The notes beneath the pieces are model-generated. The model was not told the DNA's origin, did not search any database, and saw only the letters and a program-made list of their open reading frames with translations. Of a stretch of DNA of 64,000 nt, positions 26,553 through 35,453 are shown one piece after another (position 1 is the stretch's first letter; every line of letters begins with the position of its first letter). Both the position numbers and the translations under genes were made by a program. This DNA comes from Serratia liquefaciens (GTDB taxonomy: Bacteria > Pseudomonadota > Gammaproteobacteria > Enterobacterales > Enterobacteriaceae). The DNA lies in the NCBI GenBank assembly GCA_012719855.1, contig JAAXZN010000041.1, positions 20,081 through 84,080 on the forward strand, in the 5' to 3' direction.

Positions 26553-28241
26553 GTGAGCAGAATAAGAAATCAACGGAATAAACGGGTGCAAAAACCACGG
26601 ACCGCGCTGGCCATCGCCTGCGCGCTGGGGCTGGCATTTAGCGCCCAGGCGGAAACCTTGGCGGAAGGCATTACTCCGGCCAGCGACGCCAGCCTGGTGC
26701 CGGCGGCGGCCAAGCTGCGCAAAGACACCGTGGTGGCCGGTATTCTGGAGCCTCAGGGCAATTTTAATCCCTATCTGTTCAGCAATGGCTGGGATGAGAA
26801 CGTCACCGACGTGATCTTTACCCGGCTGATTGGTCTGGACAGCCAGGGCAAACCGGTGGCGCGGCTGGCAGAGTCCTGGCAGGTCAGCCCGGACAACCGG
26901 GTCTACACCATCAAACTGCGGCCTAATCTGCTCTACAGCGACGGCTCGCCAATCAAAGCCGAAGATATCGCCTTTACCCTGACGCTGCTGCATGACCCTG
27001 CCTATGACGGAGATACCGACATTGCTCCGGCGCACATTCAGGGCGGGGCGGAGTACAAGAACGGCACCGCCCCCAGCATCAGCGGGCTGAAGGTGATCGA
27101 CGATCGTACGCTTCAAATCACCACCACCCAGCCGGGGGCGACTACGCTGCAGCTGATCGGCGGGCCGGTGCTGTCGAAAGCCTATTACGGCAAGGAATAC
27201 CAGCGCGGTAAGCTGGAGAGCGTGCGTGCGCTGAACGGCAAGCCGTTAGGCAACGGGCCCTATATTTACGATAAATACGTACCGGGGCAGGAAATCCGGT
27301 TCCACGCCAACCCGAACTTCTATCTCGGTACGCCGGCCGTGGCGCGCTTTATTTACCGGGTGACCAATCCCTCAACCAACTTCCAGCTGTTCCAGACCGG
27401 CGAAACCGACTACGACGCCTTTACTTCCAAGCCCGATGACATTGAACAGCTGAAGCTGCTTGGCTTCGCCAATATCAATTTGTACAGCTCCAGCGACTAC
27501 AGCCGGGTGGATTTCAACTTTAAACGTCCGGCTCTGCAGGATGCGCGCGTGCGTCAGGCACTGATCTACGGTCTGGATCGGCAAAAGCTGATTACCGTGG
27601 TGTACCAGGGTTACGGTTCGGTGGCCAATCAGCCGATCTCGCCCGTATCCTGGGCATACGATCCGCAGGGCATCAACCCCTACGCCTACGATGTCAACAA
27701 AGCCAAGCAACTGCTGGATCAGGCCGGGTGGAAACCGGGAGCGGACGGCATTCGCCAGAAGGACGGTAAAAAGCTGGAGCTGACGCTGTTGGTGACCAAA
27801 AAGCTGATTAACGATGCGCTGGTGCCGATTGCCAAAGACAACTATCGGCAGATTGGCGTGCTGTTGAAGCCGCAGGTGTTGGATTTCAATGCGCTGCTGG
27901 CGCAACGCAAGGCCGGTAATTACGATCTGGCGTCGCTCAGTACCAGCGGGCTGAATGACCCGCATGACGGGGTGCGTGATTTCATCAGCCAGGTCAGCGA
28001 AACCGGCTATCACAATCCGCAGGTGGACAAGCTGATTGGCGAGGCTAACGCCACGCTGGATATCGAACAGCGTAAGCCTTTATACCATAAGCTGTATCAG
28101 GTATTGGCCGAGGATCCGCCGGTGATCTTGCTGGGTAACCGTAAAGTGCTCAGCGCCAGCAGCGCGCGCGTCACCGGCTTTAAACCGGACGTTTACAACG
28201 GTCTGACCGGCAGCCTGCCGGACGTCAAGATCGCTCAGTAA
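26553..28241 (+). CDS. Periplasmic substrate-binding protein, oligopeptide ABC family (SBP family 5)
   Basis: This 562-residue exported protein has a Sec signal (RTALAIACALGLAFSAQA, cleavage near residue 33) followed by the family 5 core, including VTDVIFTRLIGLDSQGKPV and YTIKLRPNLLYSDGSPI near residue 125. It begins at GTG 26553, preceded by a GAGGGG stretch. Family members bind peptides, nickel chelates or other charged small molecules. Two permeases and two ATPases follow in order, the standard Dpp/Opp layout. The ligand cannot be predicted; the protein is not close enough to DppA to claim dipeptides. Confidence 0.88.
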   Translation: MSRIRNQRNKRVQKPRTALAIACALGLAFSAQAETLAEGITPASDASLVPAAAKLRKDTVVAGILEPQGNFNPYLFSNGWDENVTDVIFTRLIGLDSQGKPVARLAESWQVSPDNRVYTIKLRPNLLYSDGSPIKAEDIAFTLTLLHDPAYDGDTDIAPAHIQGGAEYKNGTAPSISGLKVIDDRTLQITTTQPGATTLQLIGGPVLSKAYYGKEYQRGKLESVRALNGKPLGNGPYIYDKYVPGQEIRFHANPNFYLGTPAVARFIYRVTNPSTNFQLFQTGETDYDAFTSKPDDIEQLKLLGFANINLYSSSDYSRVDFNFKRPALQDARVRQALIYGLDRQKLITVVYQGYGSVANQPISPVSWAYDPQGINPYAYDVNKAKQLLDQAGWKPGADGIRQKDGKKLELTLLVTKKLINDALVPIAKDNYRQIGVLLKPQVLDFNALLAQRKAGNYDLASLSTSGLNDPHDGVRDFISQVSETGYHNPQVDKLIGEANATLDIEQRKPLYHKLYQVLAEDPPVILLGNRKVLSASSARVTGFKPDVYNGLTGSLPDVKIAQ

Positions 28242-28289
28242 CGGCAAGGCGCCGCTGCGCCGGTTTGGGCAGCGGTGACGGAAAACACC

Positions 28290-29246
28290 ATGAGAAATTT
28301 TATCCTGCGCCGCTTGCTGCAAACCCTGCCGATGATGCTGCTGGCATCGCTGCTGATTTTCTTTATTTTCGCGATGACTCCCGGCGACTTTATCGACGGC
28401 AACATCAACCTGACGCCGCAGCGCGCGGCTGAGCTGCGGGCGCTCTACGGGCTGGATCAGCCACTGTTCAGCCGCTATCTGCACTGGCTCGGCCAACTGT
28501 TGCAGGGTGATCTCGGCTTCTCGCTGCAATACCAAATCCCGGTCAGTACCCTGTTGAACCAGTATATCTGGAACTCCTTCCTGCTGGCGTCGGTGGCGCT
28601 GGTGCTGTATTGGGGCATTGCGTTGGCGGTGGGCGTGGCCTCGGCAATGAAACCCTACTCGTTGTTCGACCATCTGGTGACCGTGGCGGTGTTCGGTGCC
28701 ATGTCGTTCCCGACCTTTTTCCTCTGTCTGTTGCTGATCAAATGGTTCGCCGTCGATCTGCACTGGCTGCCTGCGGGTGGCATGCTGCGCACCGGTAGCG
28801 AAGCCAGCGGATTGGCGTGGGCACTGGACGTGGCGGCGCACCTGTTGCTGCCGGTGCTGGCGTTGGTGATGCTGCAGGCCGGTACCCTGACGCGCTATTT
28901 CCGCGCCAGCATGCTGGACGTGATCCGCATGGATTATATCCGTACCGCACGCGCCAAGGGGCTGAAGGAAAAAACGGTGATCCTGCGGCATGCGCTGCGT
29001 AATGCGCTGTTGCCGATCATCACCCTGTTGGGCTTTGAGCTGCCCGCGTTGTTTTCCGGCGCGCTGATCACCGAAAAAATCTTCAACTGGCCGGGCGCCG
29101 GGCACATCCATATCGATTCTCTGGCGGCGCGCGACTATCCGGTATTGATGGGCTTTACGCTGTTTCTGGCGGTATTGACCATTTTAGGCAATCTGCTGGC
29201 GGACATTTTGTACGCCTATGCCGACCCGCGCATTCGTTTGAGGTAA
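28290..29246 (+). CDS. ABC importer permease, DppB/OppB type
   Basis: This 318-residue membrane protein with six helices starts MRNFILRRLLQTLPMM, the usual OppB N-terminus. The EAA-loop region RTARAKGLKEKTVILRHALRNALLPIIT near residue 222 contacts the ATPase. An in-frame GTG at 28275 is possible, but the ATG at 28290 matches the family. It follows the binding protein by 48 bases and pairs with the next permease to form the channel. Confidence 0.93.
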   Translation: MRNFILRRLLQTLPMMLLASLLIFFIFAMTPGDFIDGNINLTPQRAAELRALYGLDQPLFSRYLHWLGQLLQGDLGFSLQYQIPVSTLLNQYIWNSFLLASVALVLYWGIALAVGVASAMKPYSLFDHLVTVAVFGAMSFPTFFLCLLLIKWFAVDLHWLPAGGMLRTGSEASGLAWALDVAAHLLLPVLALVMLQAGTLTRYFRASMLDVIRMDYIRTARAKGLKEKTVILRHALRNALLPIITLLGFELPALFSGALITEKIFNWPGAGHIHIDSLAARDYPVLMGFTLFLAVLTILGNLLADILYAYADPRIRLR

Positions 29247-29248
29247 CT

Positions 29249-30199
29249 ATGTTGGCATCCTTGTTTTTCGGGCGACGTCGCCGTTGGCGGCAAGCGCAAC
29301 TCCCGGCGCTGGCGCAGCTGTCGCCGCCGCCGACTGCCCAGGCCTGGCAGCGGCTGCGGCGTCACCGCCTGGCGATGATTTCACTGCTGCTGTTGGTGTT
29401 GATGGCGGTGCTGTGCCTGTTCGGTCCGATGCTGTCACCCTGGCAGGACGATGCCGGCGATGCGTTGAGTATCAACCAGGCACCCGGCGCAGAACACTGG
29501 CTGGGCACCGATTTTCTCGGTCGCGATATTTATACCCGTTTGCTGCTGGCGGGGCGCATTTCGCTGACCATCGGCCTGGTGTCGATGCTGTTGTCGGTCA
29601 CGCTCGGCTACCTGCTGGGGGCGCTGTCCGGCTATCTTGGCGGCTTGGTGGATAAGCTGATTATGCGCTTTGCCGATCTGTTGATGACCATTCCCAGCCT
29701 GCCGTTGCTGATCATTATGGGCGCGATGTTGTCGGAGCTGGACGTTTCGCCGGACTACCGTATTTACATGGTGATGATCATGCTCAGCCTGCTGGGTTGG
29801 CCGTCGCTGGCGCGGCTGGTGCGCGGGCAAATTTTGTCGTTGCGCGAGCGTGACTTCATGCTGGCCACCGAGGTGCTGGGCTTGTCCACCCGGCGGCGTA
29901 TTTTCGGCCACCTGCTGCCCAATACCATTCCGATCCTGGTGGTGGTGGCCACCATGGGCGTCGCTAATGCCATTCTCAGCGAATCGGCACTGAGCTACCT
30001 GGGGTTGGGCGTGGTGCCGCCAATGCCGTCGTGGGGCAACATGATGGACGCCGCCAACAGCCTGATCGATTTTCAACGTCGCCCCTGGCTGTGGATGCCA
30101 CCGGGGTTGGCGATTTTCATCACCGTCGTGGCGATTAATATTCTGGGTGACGGCCTGCGGGACGCGCTTGATCCAAAAATGAACGGGGTAAGACGATGA
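29249..30199 (+). CDS. ABC importer permease, DppC/OppC type
   Basis: This 316-residue partner permease has an N-terminal cytoplasmic stretch rich in Arg, then a first helix near residue 45 and the conserved HWLGTDFLGRDIYTRLLLAGRIS segment near residue 84 typical of OppC proteins. The EAA loop is near residue 210 (FMLATEVLGLSTRRRIFGHLLPN). It starts two bases after the previous stop, and its own stop overlaps the first ATPase gene by four bases. Confidence 0.93.
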   Translation: MLASLFFGRRRRWRQAQLPALAQLSPPPTAQAWQRLRRHRLAMISLLLLVLMAVLCLFGPMLSPWQDDAGDALSINQAPGAEHWLGTDFLGRDIYTRLLLAGRISLTIGLVSMLLSVTLGYLLGALSGYLGGLVDKLIMRFADLLMTIPSLPLLIIMGAMLSELDVSPDYRIYMVMIMLSLLGWPSLARLVRGQILSLRERDFMLATEVLGLSTRRRIFGHLLPNTIPILVVVATMGVANAILSESALSYLGLGVVPPMPSWGNMMDAANSLIDFQRRPWLWMPPGLAIFITVVAINILGDGLRDALDPKMNGVRR

Positions 30200-31182
30200 G
30201 CCAGCCGCTGGTGGTCTTTAATCAACTGTCGGTAGCCTTCCAGGGCGAACAGGGGCGGGTGCGGGCGGTGCAGCAGGTGAGTTTTGACCTGCATGCCGGA
30301 CAAACGTTGGGAGTAGTCGGCGAGTCCGGCTGCGGTAAAAGCGTGACCGCAATGGCGCTGATGGGGCTGTTGCCACAACCGCTGGCGCAAATTGACGGCG
30401 GTGAAATTCATTTCGACGGCCAGGATTTGTTGAAGTTGCGGCCCCAACAAATGGCCGATTTGCGCGGTAACCGTTTGGCGATGATTTTTCAGGAACCGAT
30501 GAGCGCATTGAACCCGGTATTGACGATTGGCGAGCAGTTGGTTGAACCGTTAATCCGTCATCGGGGCGCGACGCCGAAAGCCGCCTGGCGGGAAGCCACG
30601 GCGCTGATTACCGAAGTTGGTCTGGCGCGTGCCGAACAGCTGATGGCCAGCTATCCGCACCAGCTTTCCGGCGGCATGTTGCAGCGCATCATGATCGCCA
30701 TGGCCATCAGTTGCCGACCGGCGTTGCTGATTGCCGACGAACCCACTACCGCGTTGGATGTCACCGTACAGGCGCAAATTCTTGCGCTGCTGCGCGAGCA
30801 GGCGCGTAAGCACAATATGGCGATGATGCTGATTACTCACGATCTCGGGGTGATTGCCCAGATGGCTGATCGGCTGGTGGTGATGTACGCCGGGCGTATT
30901 GTCGAGCAGGGGGCCACGCATGAAGTGTTGGCCAATCCGCAGCACCCTTACACCCAGGGATTGCTGGCCTCGCGGCCGGTGGCGGGGCAGCGGCGGCGGC
31001 GATTGTATTCGATCCCCGGCCAGGTGCCCGATCTGGCCAGTTTGCCGGACTACTGCGCCTTTGCCGAACGCTGTGACAAAGCGAGCGCTCGCTGCCGTGA
31101 CGGCATTCCGCCATTGTATGGCGATCGGCGGCGGCAATCCGCCTGTTTCCTGAATGCCGGGGGGCGTATTCATGTCGGCTGA
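30196..31182 (+). CDS. ABC importer ATPase, DppD/OppD type
   Basis: This 328-residue nucleotide-binding subunit has Walker A GESGCGKS near residue 43, the LSGGMLQR signature near residue 156 and Walker [14 protein letters not shown] near 177. The C-terminal oligopeptide-type extension has Cys residues that in this family often bind an iron-sulfur cluster ([14 protein letters not shown]). It powers import with the next ATPase, with which it overlaps by 11 bases. Confidence 0.95.
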   Translation: MSQPLVVFNQLSVAFQGEQGRVRAVQQVSFDLHAGQTLGVVGESGCGKSVTAMALMGLLPQPLAQIDGGEIHFDGQDLLKLRPQQMADLRGNRLAMIFQEPMSALNPVLTIGEQLVEPLIRHRGATPKAAWREATALITEVGLARAEQLMASYPHQLSGGMLQRIMIAMAISCRPALLIADEPTTALDVTVQAQILALLREQARKHNMAMMLITHDLGVIAQMADRLVVMYAGRIVEQGATHEVLANPQHPYTQGLLASRPVAGQRRRRLYSIPGQVPDLASLPDYCAFAERCDKASARCRDGIPPLYGDRRRQSACFLNAGGRIHVG

Positions 31183-32140
31183 ACCCTTGGTGGAGGTGAA
31201 AGGGCTGAAGAAATATTTCCCGCTGCGTGAAGGGCTATTCGGTCAGACCACCGGGCAACTGCGGGCGGTGGATGATGTCAGCTTCAGCATTCGCCGGGGA
31301 ACGGTTTTTGGCCTGGTGGGGGAGTCCGGCAGCGGTAAAACCACCGTCGGCCGAACCTTGCTGGGGCTGCATGAAAAGACCGCCGGCGAGGTGTTGTTCA
31401 AAGGGCAGGCGTTGGATACGCTCAGCAACCGTCAGCGGCGCGCGATGCGCCCGAAGATGCAGCTGGTGTTTCAAGACCCGTACAGTTCCCTGAATCCGAG
31501 AATGCGGGTAGGCGATGCGATTGGCGAAGCCCTGCTGCAGCACGGCTTGGCGCAAAAGAGCGAGCTGCGAGACCGGGTGATGGATACCCTGGAAATCTGC
31601 GGGTTGTCGGCGCAGCATTACGGGCGATTTCCCCATGAGTTTTCCGGCGGCCAGCGGCAGCGCATCGGTATAGCCCGGGCACTGATTTTGCAGCCGGAGT
31701 TTATCGTCGCCGACGAGCCGATTTCGGCGCTGGACGTCTCTATTCAGGCACAGATCATCAACCTGTTTTCCGATCTTCAGGAACAGCAGGGGGTGACTTT
31801 CCTGTTTATTTCGCACGATCTCGGGGTGGTCGAGCATCTGTGTCAGGACGTGGCGGTAATGTACCTTGGGCAAATTGTCGAAAGTGCCGATCGCGATTCG
31901 CTGTTTCGCCGGCCGCTGCACCCTTACACTCAGGCACTGTTGGCCGCGGTACCCAGTTTGGATCCGCACCGTCAGCCGCAGGCGATGGCCCGGGGAGAAT
32001 TACCTGACCCCGCCCAGCCACCGCAAGGCTGTCGCTTTCACACTCGCTGTCCGCAGGCCACTGCGCAATGCCGGGAACAGGCCCCGGCGTTACGGCAGGT
32101 GGCGGCAGGTCACCGGGTGGCCTGCCATTATGTCGGCTGA
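31172..32140 (+). CDS. ABC importer ATPase, DppF/OppF type
   Basis: This 322-residue ATPase has Walker [10 protein letters not shown] near residue 51, signature [15 protein letters not shown] near 157 and Walker [15 protein letters not shown] near 177. The C-terminus keeps the [14 protein letters not shown] cysteine cluster. I start at ATG 31172 ([16 protein letters not shown]) because an earlier in-frame ATG at 31154 lies deeper in the upstream gene. It ends the five-gene importer and stops two bases before the convergent esterase gene's stop. Confidence 0.95.
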   Translation: MSAEPLVEVKGLKKYFPLREGLFGQTTGQLRAVDDVSFSIRRGTVFGLVGESGSGKTTVGRTLLGLHEKTAGEVLFKGQALDTLSNRQRRAMRPKMQLVFQDPYSSLNPRMRVGDAIGEALLQHGLAQKSELRDRVMDTLEICGLSAQHYGRFPHEFSGGQRQRIGIARALILQPEFIVADEPISALDVSIQAQIINLFSDLQEQQGVTFLFISHDLGVVEHLCQDVAVMYLGQIVESADRDSLFRRPLHPYTQALLAAVPSLDPHRQPQAMARGELPDPAQPPQGCRFHTRCPQATAQCREQAPALRQVAAGHRVACHYVG

Positions 32141-32142
32141 GC

Positions 32143-33117
32143 TTAGGCCAGATAGTGTTTCAGCGCGCGCCCGGCCTGATGGATGGCCGAGTGCACCGCC
32201 GGTACCTCGGCGATCGGGTTGAGCAAGCCATAGTCGTGGATCAGGCCGTTATAACGGGTGGAGGTGACTTCCACCCCGGCGGCATTGAGCAGGCGGGCAT
32301 AGGCTTCGCCTTCGTCACGCAGCACGTCCAGTTCGGCGGTTTGCACCAGCGCCGGCGGCAGGCCTTTCAACTGTTCCAGCGTGGCGTTAAGCGGCGAGGC
32401 GTAGATCTCTTTGCGCTGGGCTTTATCGGTGGTGTAGTTGTCCCAGAACCATTTCATCATGTTGCGGGTGAGGAAATAGCCCTCGCCGAACTGGTGGTAA
32501 GACTCGGTATCGAAATTGGCGTGGGTCACTGGCCACAGCAGGATCTGGCTGCGCAGGGCAGGCGTGCCTTTATCTTTGGCCATCAGGCTGACCACCGCCG
32601 CCATATTGCCGCCGGCGCTGTTGCCGACTACCGCCAGACGTGAACCGTCGACGTTGATTTTCTCGCCGTACTCGGCCACCCATTCGGTCGCCGCGTAGGC
32701 CTGATTGATGGCGACAGGGTAATGAGCTTCCGGCGATCGGCTGTAGTTAACGAACACCGCCGCCGCGCCGGAGCTGTGTACCAGATCGCGCACCAGCCGT
32801 TCGTGGGTCGGGAAGTCTCCCAGCACCCAGCCGCCGCCGTGGAAGAACATGAACACCGGCAGCTTCTCCTTTACTTTGGCCGGCCGCACGATGTGCAGCA
32901 GGATATCCTGACCATCGACGTGAATGGTTTTTTCGCTGATTTCGACTTCACGCAGAGGGACTTCGGTACCGCTTTGCAGGCCCTCCATCACCTTACGCGC
33001 CTCTTTCGGCTTCAGCTGTTCCAGGGGTTTGGCGTCACTGGAATTCAGCGCATCAAGAAAGGTACGGATATCGTGCTGTGCTGCCGGCTGGGTAAGATCA
33101 ACAGTTTTCTTGGACAT
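32143..33117 (-). CDS. Alpha/beta-hydrolase, hormone-sensitive-lipase family esterase
   Basis: This 324-residue carboxylesterase has the oxyanion-hole HGGGW at residues 93-97 and the nucleophile elbow GNSAGG with Ser167. A C-terminal Asp and His complete the triad (ELDVLRDEGEAYA and LIHDYG). No signal peptide is present. HSL-family enzymes hydrolyse short-chain esters. It is convergent with the importer, only two bases between the stop codons. No role in the neighbouring glycosylasparaginase locus is evident. Confidence 0.88.
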   Translation of the reverse strand: MSKKTVDLTQPAAQHDIRTFLDALNSSDAKPLEQLKPKEARKVMEGLQSGTEVPLREVEISEKTIHVDGQDILLHIVRPAKVKEKLPVFMFFHGGGWVLGDFPTHERLVRDLVHSSGAAAVFVNYSRSPEAHYPVAINQAYAATEWVAEYGEKINVDGSRLAVVGNSAGGNMAAVVSLMAKDKGTPALRSQILLWPVTHANFDTESYHQFGEGYFLTRNMMKWFWDNYTTDKAQRKEIYASPLNATLEQLKGLPPALVQTAELDVLRDEGEAYARLLNAAGVEVTSTRYNGLIHDYGLLNPIAEVPAVHSAIHQAGRALKHYLA

Positions 33118-33251
33118 CTTGGTTCCTCTGGCACAGGGGGATGAAAACCTTCTGGTGAGATCACAGTGTAGTAGAACAGAGTGTCGATGGGCTTAGTGGT
33201 GTGTGCCCTGTTGCAAAAGGCGCGTCACGCCACGCTTTTCACCGCTTCGGT

Positions 33252-33306
33252 TTGACTTTTCAGATGGGCAGCGATATTTTTTAATCACCATGGAACACGT
33301 GTTCCA
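33252..33306 (+). promoter_or_regulatory. Promoter and LacI-type operator of the glycosylasparaginase gene
   Basis: TTGACT (33252-33257) and TATTTT (33275-33280) are separated by 17 bases. The palindrome TGGAACACGTGTTCCA lies at 33291-33306, just after the predicted transcription start near 33287. The identical palindrome, also at the start of transcription, precedes the sugar importer operon (41152-41169). This is the layout expected for repression by one LacI-family protein. Confidence 0.8.
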
Positions 33307-33377
33307 TTGATGCAAATGACCGGTCATCACCGGTGCCTTTCTTTTAGCGCTGAACGCCGTGCGGGAAACATAACCCT

Positions 33378-34304
33378 ATGATTGTGATTGCAAACTCTGA
33401 AGGACACCCGGGTATCGGCCTGTCTGCCGAACGGTTACGACAGGGGCAGAATGGCCTGCGTGCCATCGTTGAGGGCATCAAGCTGGTGGAACTGGATCCG
33501 AGCGTACGTACGGTGGGCTTCGGTGGCTGGCCCAACGTGCTGGGTGAGATGGAGCTGGATGCTTCGGTGATGGACGGCGATAGCTTGCGCACCGGTGCGG
33601 TGGGGGCGTTACAAGGCTACCTGCATCCGGTCGAAGTCGCTTATCGGGTGATGGAAGATCTTAACCATGAAATCCTGGTGGGCGCCGGAGCGGCACGTTT
33701 CGCCGCTGAGATCGGCGCGTTGGCGGGTGACAACCTGATTGCCGATTCCAAACGGGTCTGGTGGGAAAAACTGGAGCAGGCGATGGATGCCGAACAGCTT
33801 CGCAACTGGCCGAATATCCCACTGGCAGGGCTGTCCAATAATGCCACCGATCCTGAACGGGTGCGCGACACCACGGTATTTTTAGCCATGGATGGTGGGC
33901 GCACGCTCAGCGCGGCGACGTCAACGTCAGGCTGGGCGTGGAAATACCCGGGGCGGCTGGGGGACAGCCCGATCATCGGCAGCGGCTCCTATGCCGACAG
34001 CCGCTATGGCGCCTGTGCCTGTACCCACACCGGGGAAATGACCATTCGCTGTGGCACCAGTCGCGCAGTCGTGCTGTATATGAAGATGGGGATGACGCTG
34101 GATCAGGCGGTGTATGAGGCGATTGAAGATCTGAATTACCTGAAGGACGGTTATACCGAAGGGGTGACTATTCACGCCATCGATAAGGACGGAAACCATA
34201 AGGTCGTCAGCCTTAACTGCCCGGGGCCGATTCAGTATTGGCTGTGGCAAAGCGGTATGGCGGCACCGGAATTGCGCGATGCGGAGATTATAACGACCCG
34301 CTGA
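33378..34304 (+). CDS. N4-(beta-N-acetylglucosaminyl)-L-asparaginase family Ntn hydrolase
   Basis: This 308-residue protein of the glycosylasparaginase (aspartylglucosaminidase) family cleaves the bond between GlcNAc and asparagine. It should mature by self-cleavage between Asp164 and the nucleophile Thr165 in the DTTVFLAMD stretch. Further family motifs are TSGWAWKYPGRLGDSP, GSGSYAD and a THTGEM segment that lines the sugar-binding site. There is no signal peptide, so the substrate must be imported first. It carries the same operator as the importer operon next door. Some relatives act on isoaspartyl peptides, but the motif set favours glycosylasparaginase. Confidence 0.85.
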   Translation: MIVIANSEGHPGIGLSAERLRQGQNGLRAIVEGIKLVELDPSVRTVGFGGWPNVLGEMELDASVMDGDSLRTGAVGALQGYLHPVEVAYRVMEDLNHEILVGAGAARFAAEIGALAGDNLIADSKRVWWEKLEQAMDAEQLRNWPNIPLAGLSNNATDPERVRDTTVFLAMDGGRTLSAATSTSGWAWKYPGRLGDSPIIGSGSYADSRYGACACTHTGEMTIRCGTSRAVVLYMKMGMTLDQAVYEAIEDLNYLKDGYTEGVTIHAIDKDGNHKVVSLNCPGPIQYWLWQSGMAAPELRDAEIITTR

Positions 34305-34308
34305 CCAG

Positions 34309-34404
34309 GTGCTCTGTTGTTATGGGAGGGGCGCGGCATGCTGCGCCCAATAGCATCATCAATGAGTGACATGGGGCGAACCGGTTCGACCCTACCGGTT
34401 TAGC
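34309..34404. repeat. Intergenic palindromic repeat, copy B
   Basis: This copy matches 6086-6185 over almost its full length. It exactly fills the gap between the convergent glycosylasparaginase and LacI genes: it begins five bases after one stop codon, and its TTAGC end contains the LacI stop. Hairpins GGGGCGC/GCGCCC and GGTTCG-type arms could end transcripts from both sides. Confidence 0.8.
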
Positions 34405-35392
34405 ATGACGCGCGTACCACCAGTTCGGTGGGAATGGTGATCTGCTGCGGCGCAGCCTGGGGGCTGTCGCTGCGCAGTTCGACCAGCCGAACGATGGCGG
34501 CGATCATTGCGTCGATATCACGCCGCACCGACGTGAGCCGGTAACTCGGCCAGGCTGCCATCGGGATATCGTCGAAGCCGTAAACCGCGACGTCCTGAGG
34601 GATCTGCAGCGAAGTGTGCAAACGAATATAGTCCATCACCCCCATCGCCATGGAGTCTGCGGTGCAGAAAATGGCCTGCGGAGCCGCAAGCGCGCCCAGC
34701 AGCTGCGGCGCGAGGTTAAATCCGCTCAGGTAGCTGTAGTCGCCGCTCAGCTGCGCGACAATCTCTAACCGCTGCTGTGCGGCATGAGCCAGAAAAGTTT
34801 GCTGACGCAGCTGTTCGCCGTGGGCGCTGCTGCGGCCACCGAGCAGGGCCATCCGGCGTTGACCCTTTTGCGCCATCAGCGCCGCCAGCTGTTGCAGGCT
34901 GGGCGACTCATCGGCGTTGAGGGCATCGCACAGGGCGTCGCCCGCCAGACCGTTGAGCATAATGGGGGTTGCGATGCGAAACAGGTCTTTAGCCGCGCGA
35001 GCGCTGATGTTGTCGGCGAACACCACGGCAGAATCGACATGGTAAGAGATGGTTTGCTTCAGGTAGCTGGCCGGATCGTCAATGCCTTCCAGCCGGATCA
35101 TCACCGCCTGCCGGTTGCTCTTCTGCAGTTGTTCAACCAGACGATCGAAAAACTCGAGATCGGACAAATCGTGAAAGTGGTTCACCACCACCGCGACAAA
35201 GCCGGTTTTGCCGCTGTGCAGGCTCTGGGCGATGGCGTCTGGCGCGTAGCCTAACTGGCTGGCGACGCGCATCACCAGCTCGCGGTTTTTTTGCGAGACC
35301 CGGCCCTGATTGGAAAAGGCGCGTGATACCACGGTGCGTGAAACGCCGGCCACGCGGGCGACATCGTGAGAGGTGACTTTTTTCATCGGCAT
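34400..35392 (-). CDS. LacI-family repressor of the glycosylasparaginase / sugar importer locus
   Basis: This 330-residue regulator has an N-terminal helix-turn-helix VTSHDVARVAGVSRTVVSRAFS (residues 5-26), hinge helix near residue 56 (AIAQSLHSGKTGFVAVV) and a periplasmic-binding-protein-like effector domain. It is the last gene on the strand of the importer operon and lies 61 bases after the ATPase gene. Two copies of one 16-bp palindrome, at the promoters of the importer and of the asparaginase, are its probable operators. No palindrome is seen before its own gene, so it is likely read from the importer promoter and thus autoregulated. Confidence 0.88.
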   Translation of the reverse strand: MPMKKVTSHDVARVAGVSRTVVSRAFSNQGRVSQKNRELVMRVASQLGYAPDAIAQSLHSGKTGFVAVVVNHFHDLSDLEFFDRLVEQLQKSNRQAVMIRLEGIDDPASYLKQTISYHVDSAVVFADNISARAAKDLFRIATPIMLNGLAGDALCDALNADESPSLQQLAALMAQKGQRRMALLGGRSSAHGEQLRQQTFLAHAAQQRLEIVAQLSGDYSYLSGFNLAPQLLGALAAPQAIFCTADSMAMGVMDYIRLHTSLQIPQDVAVYGFDDIPMAAWPSYRLTSVRRDIDAMIAAIVRLVELRSDSPQAAPQQITIPTELVVRASC

Positions 35393-35453
35393 ACGGCAGC
35401 TACTCTACGGAATACGGGGCGCTGCGACAGGGGCTCGCAGCGGCAATATGGTC

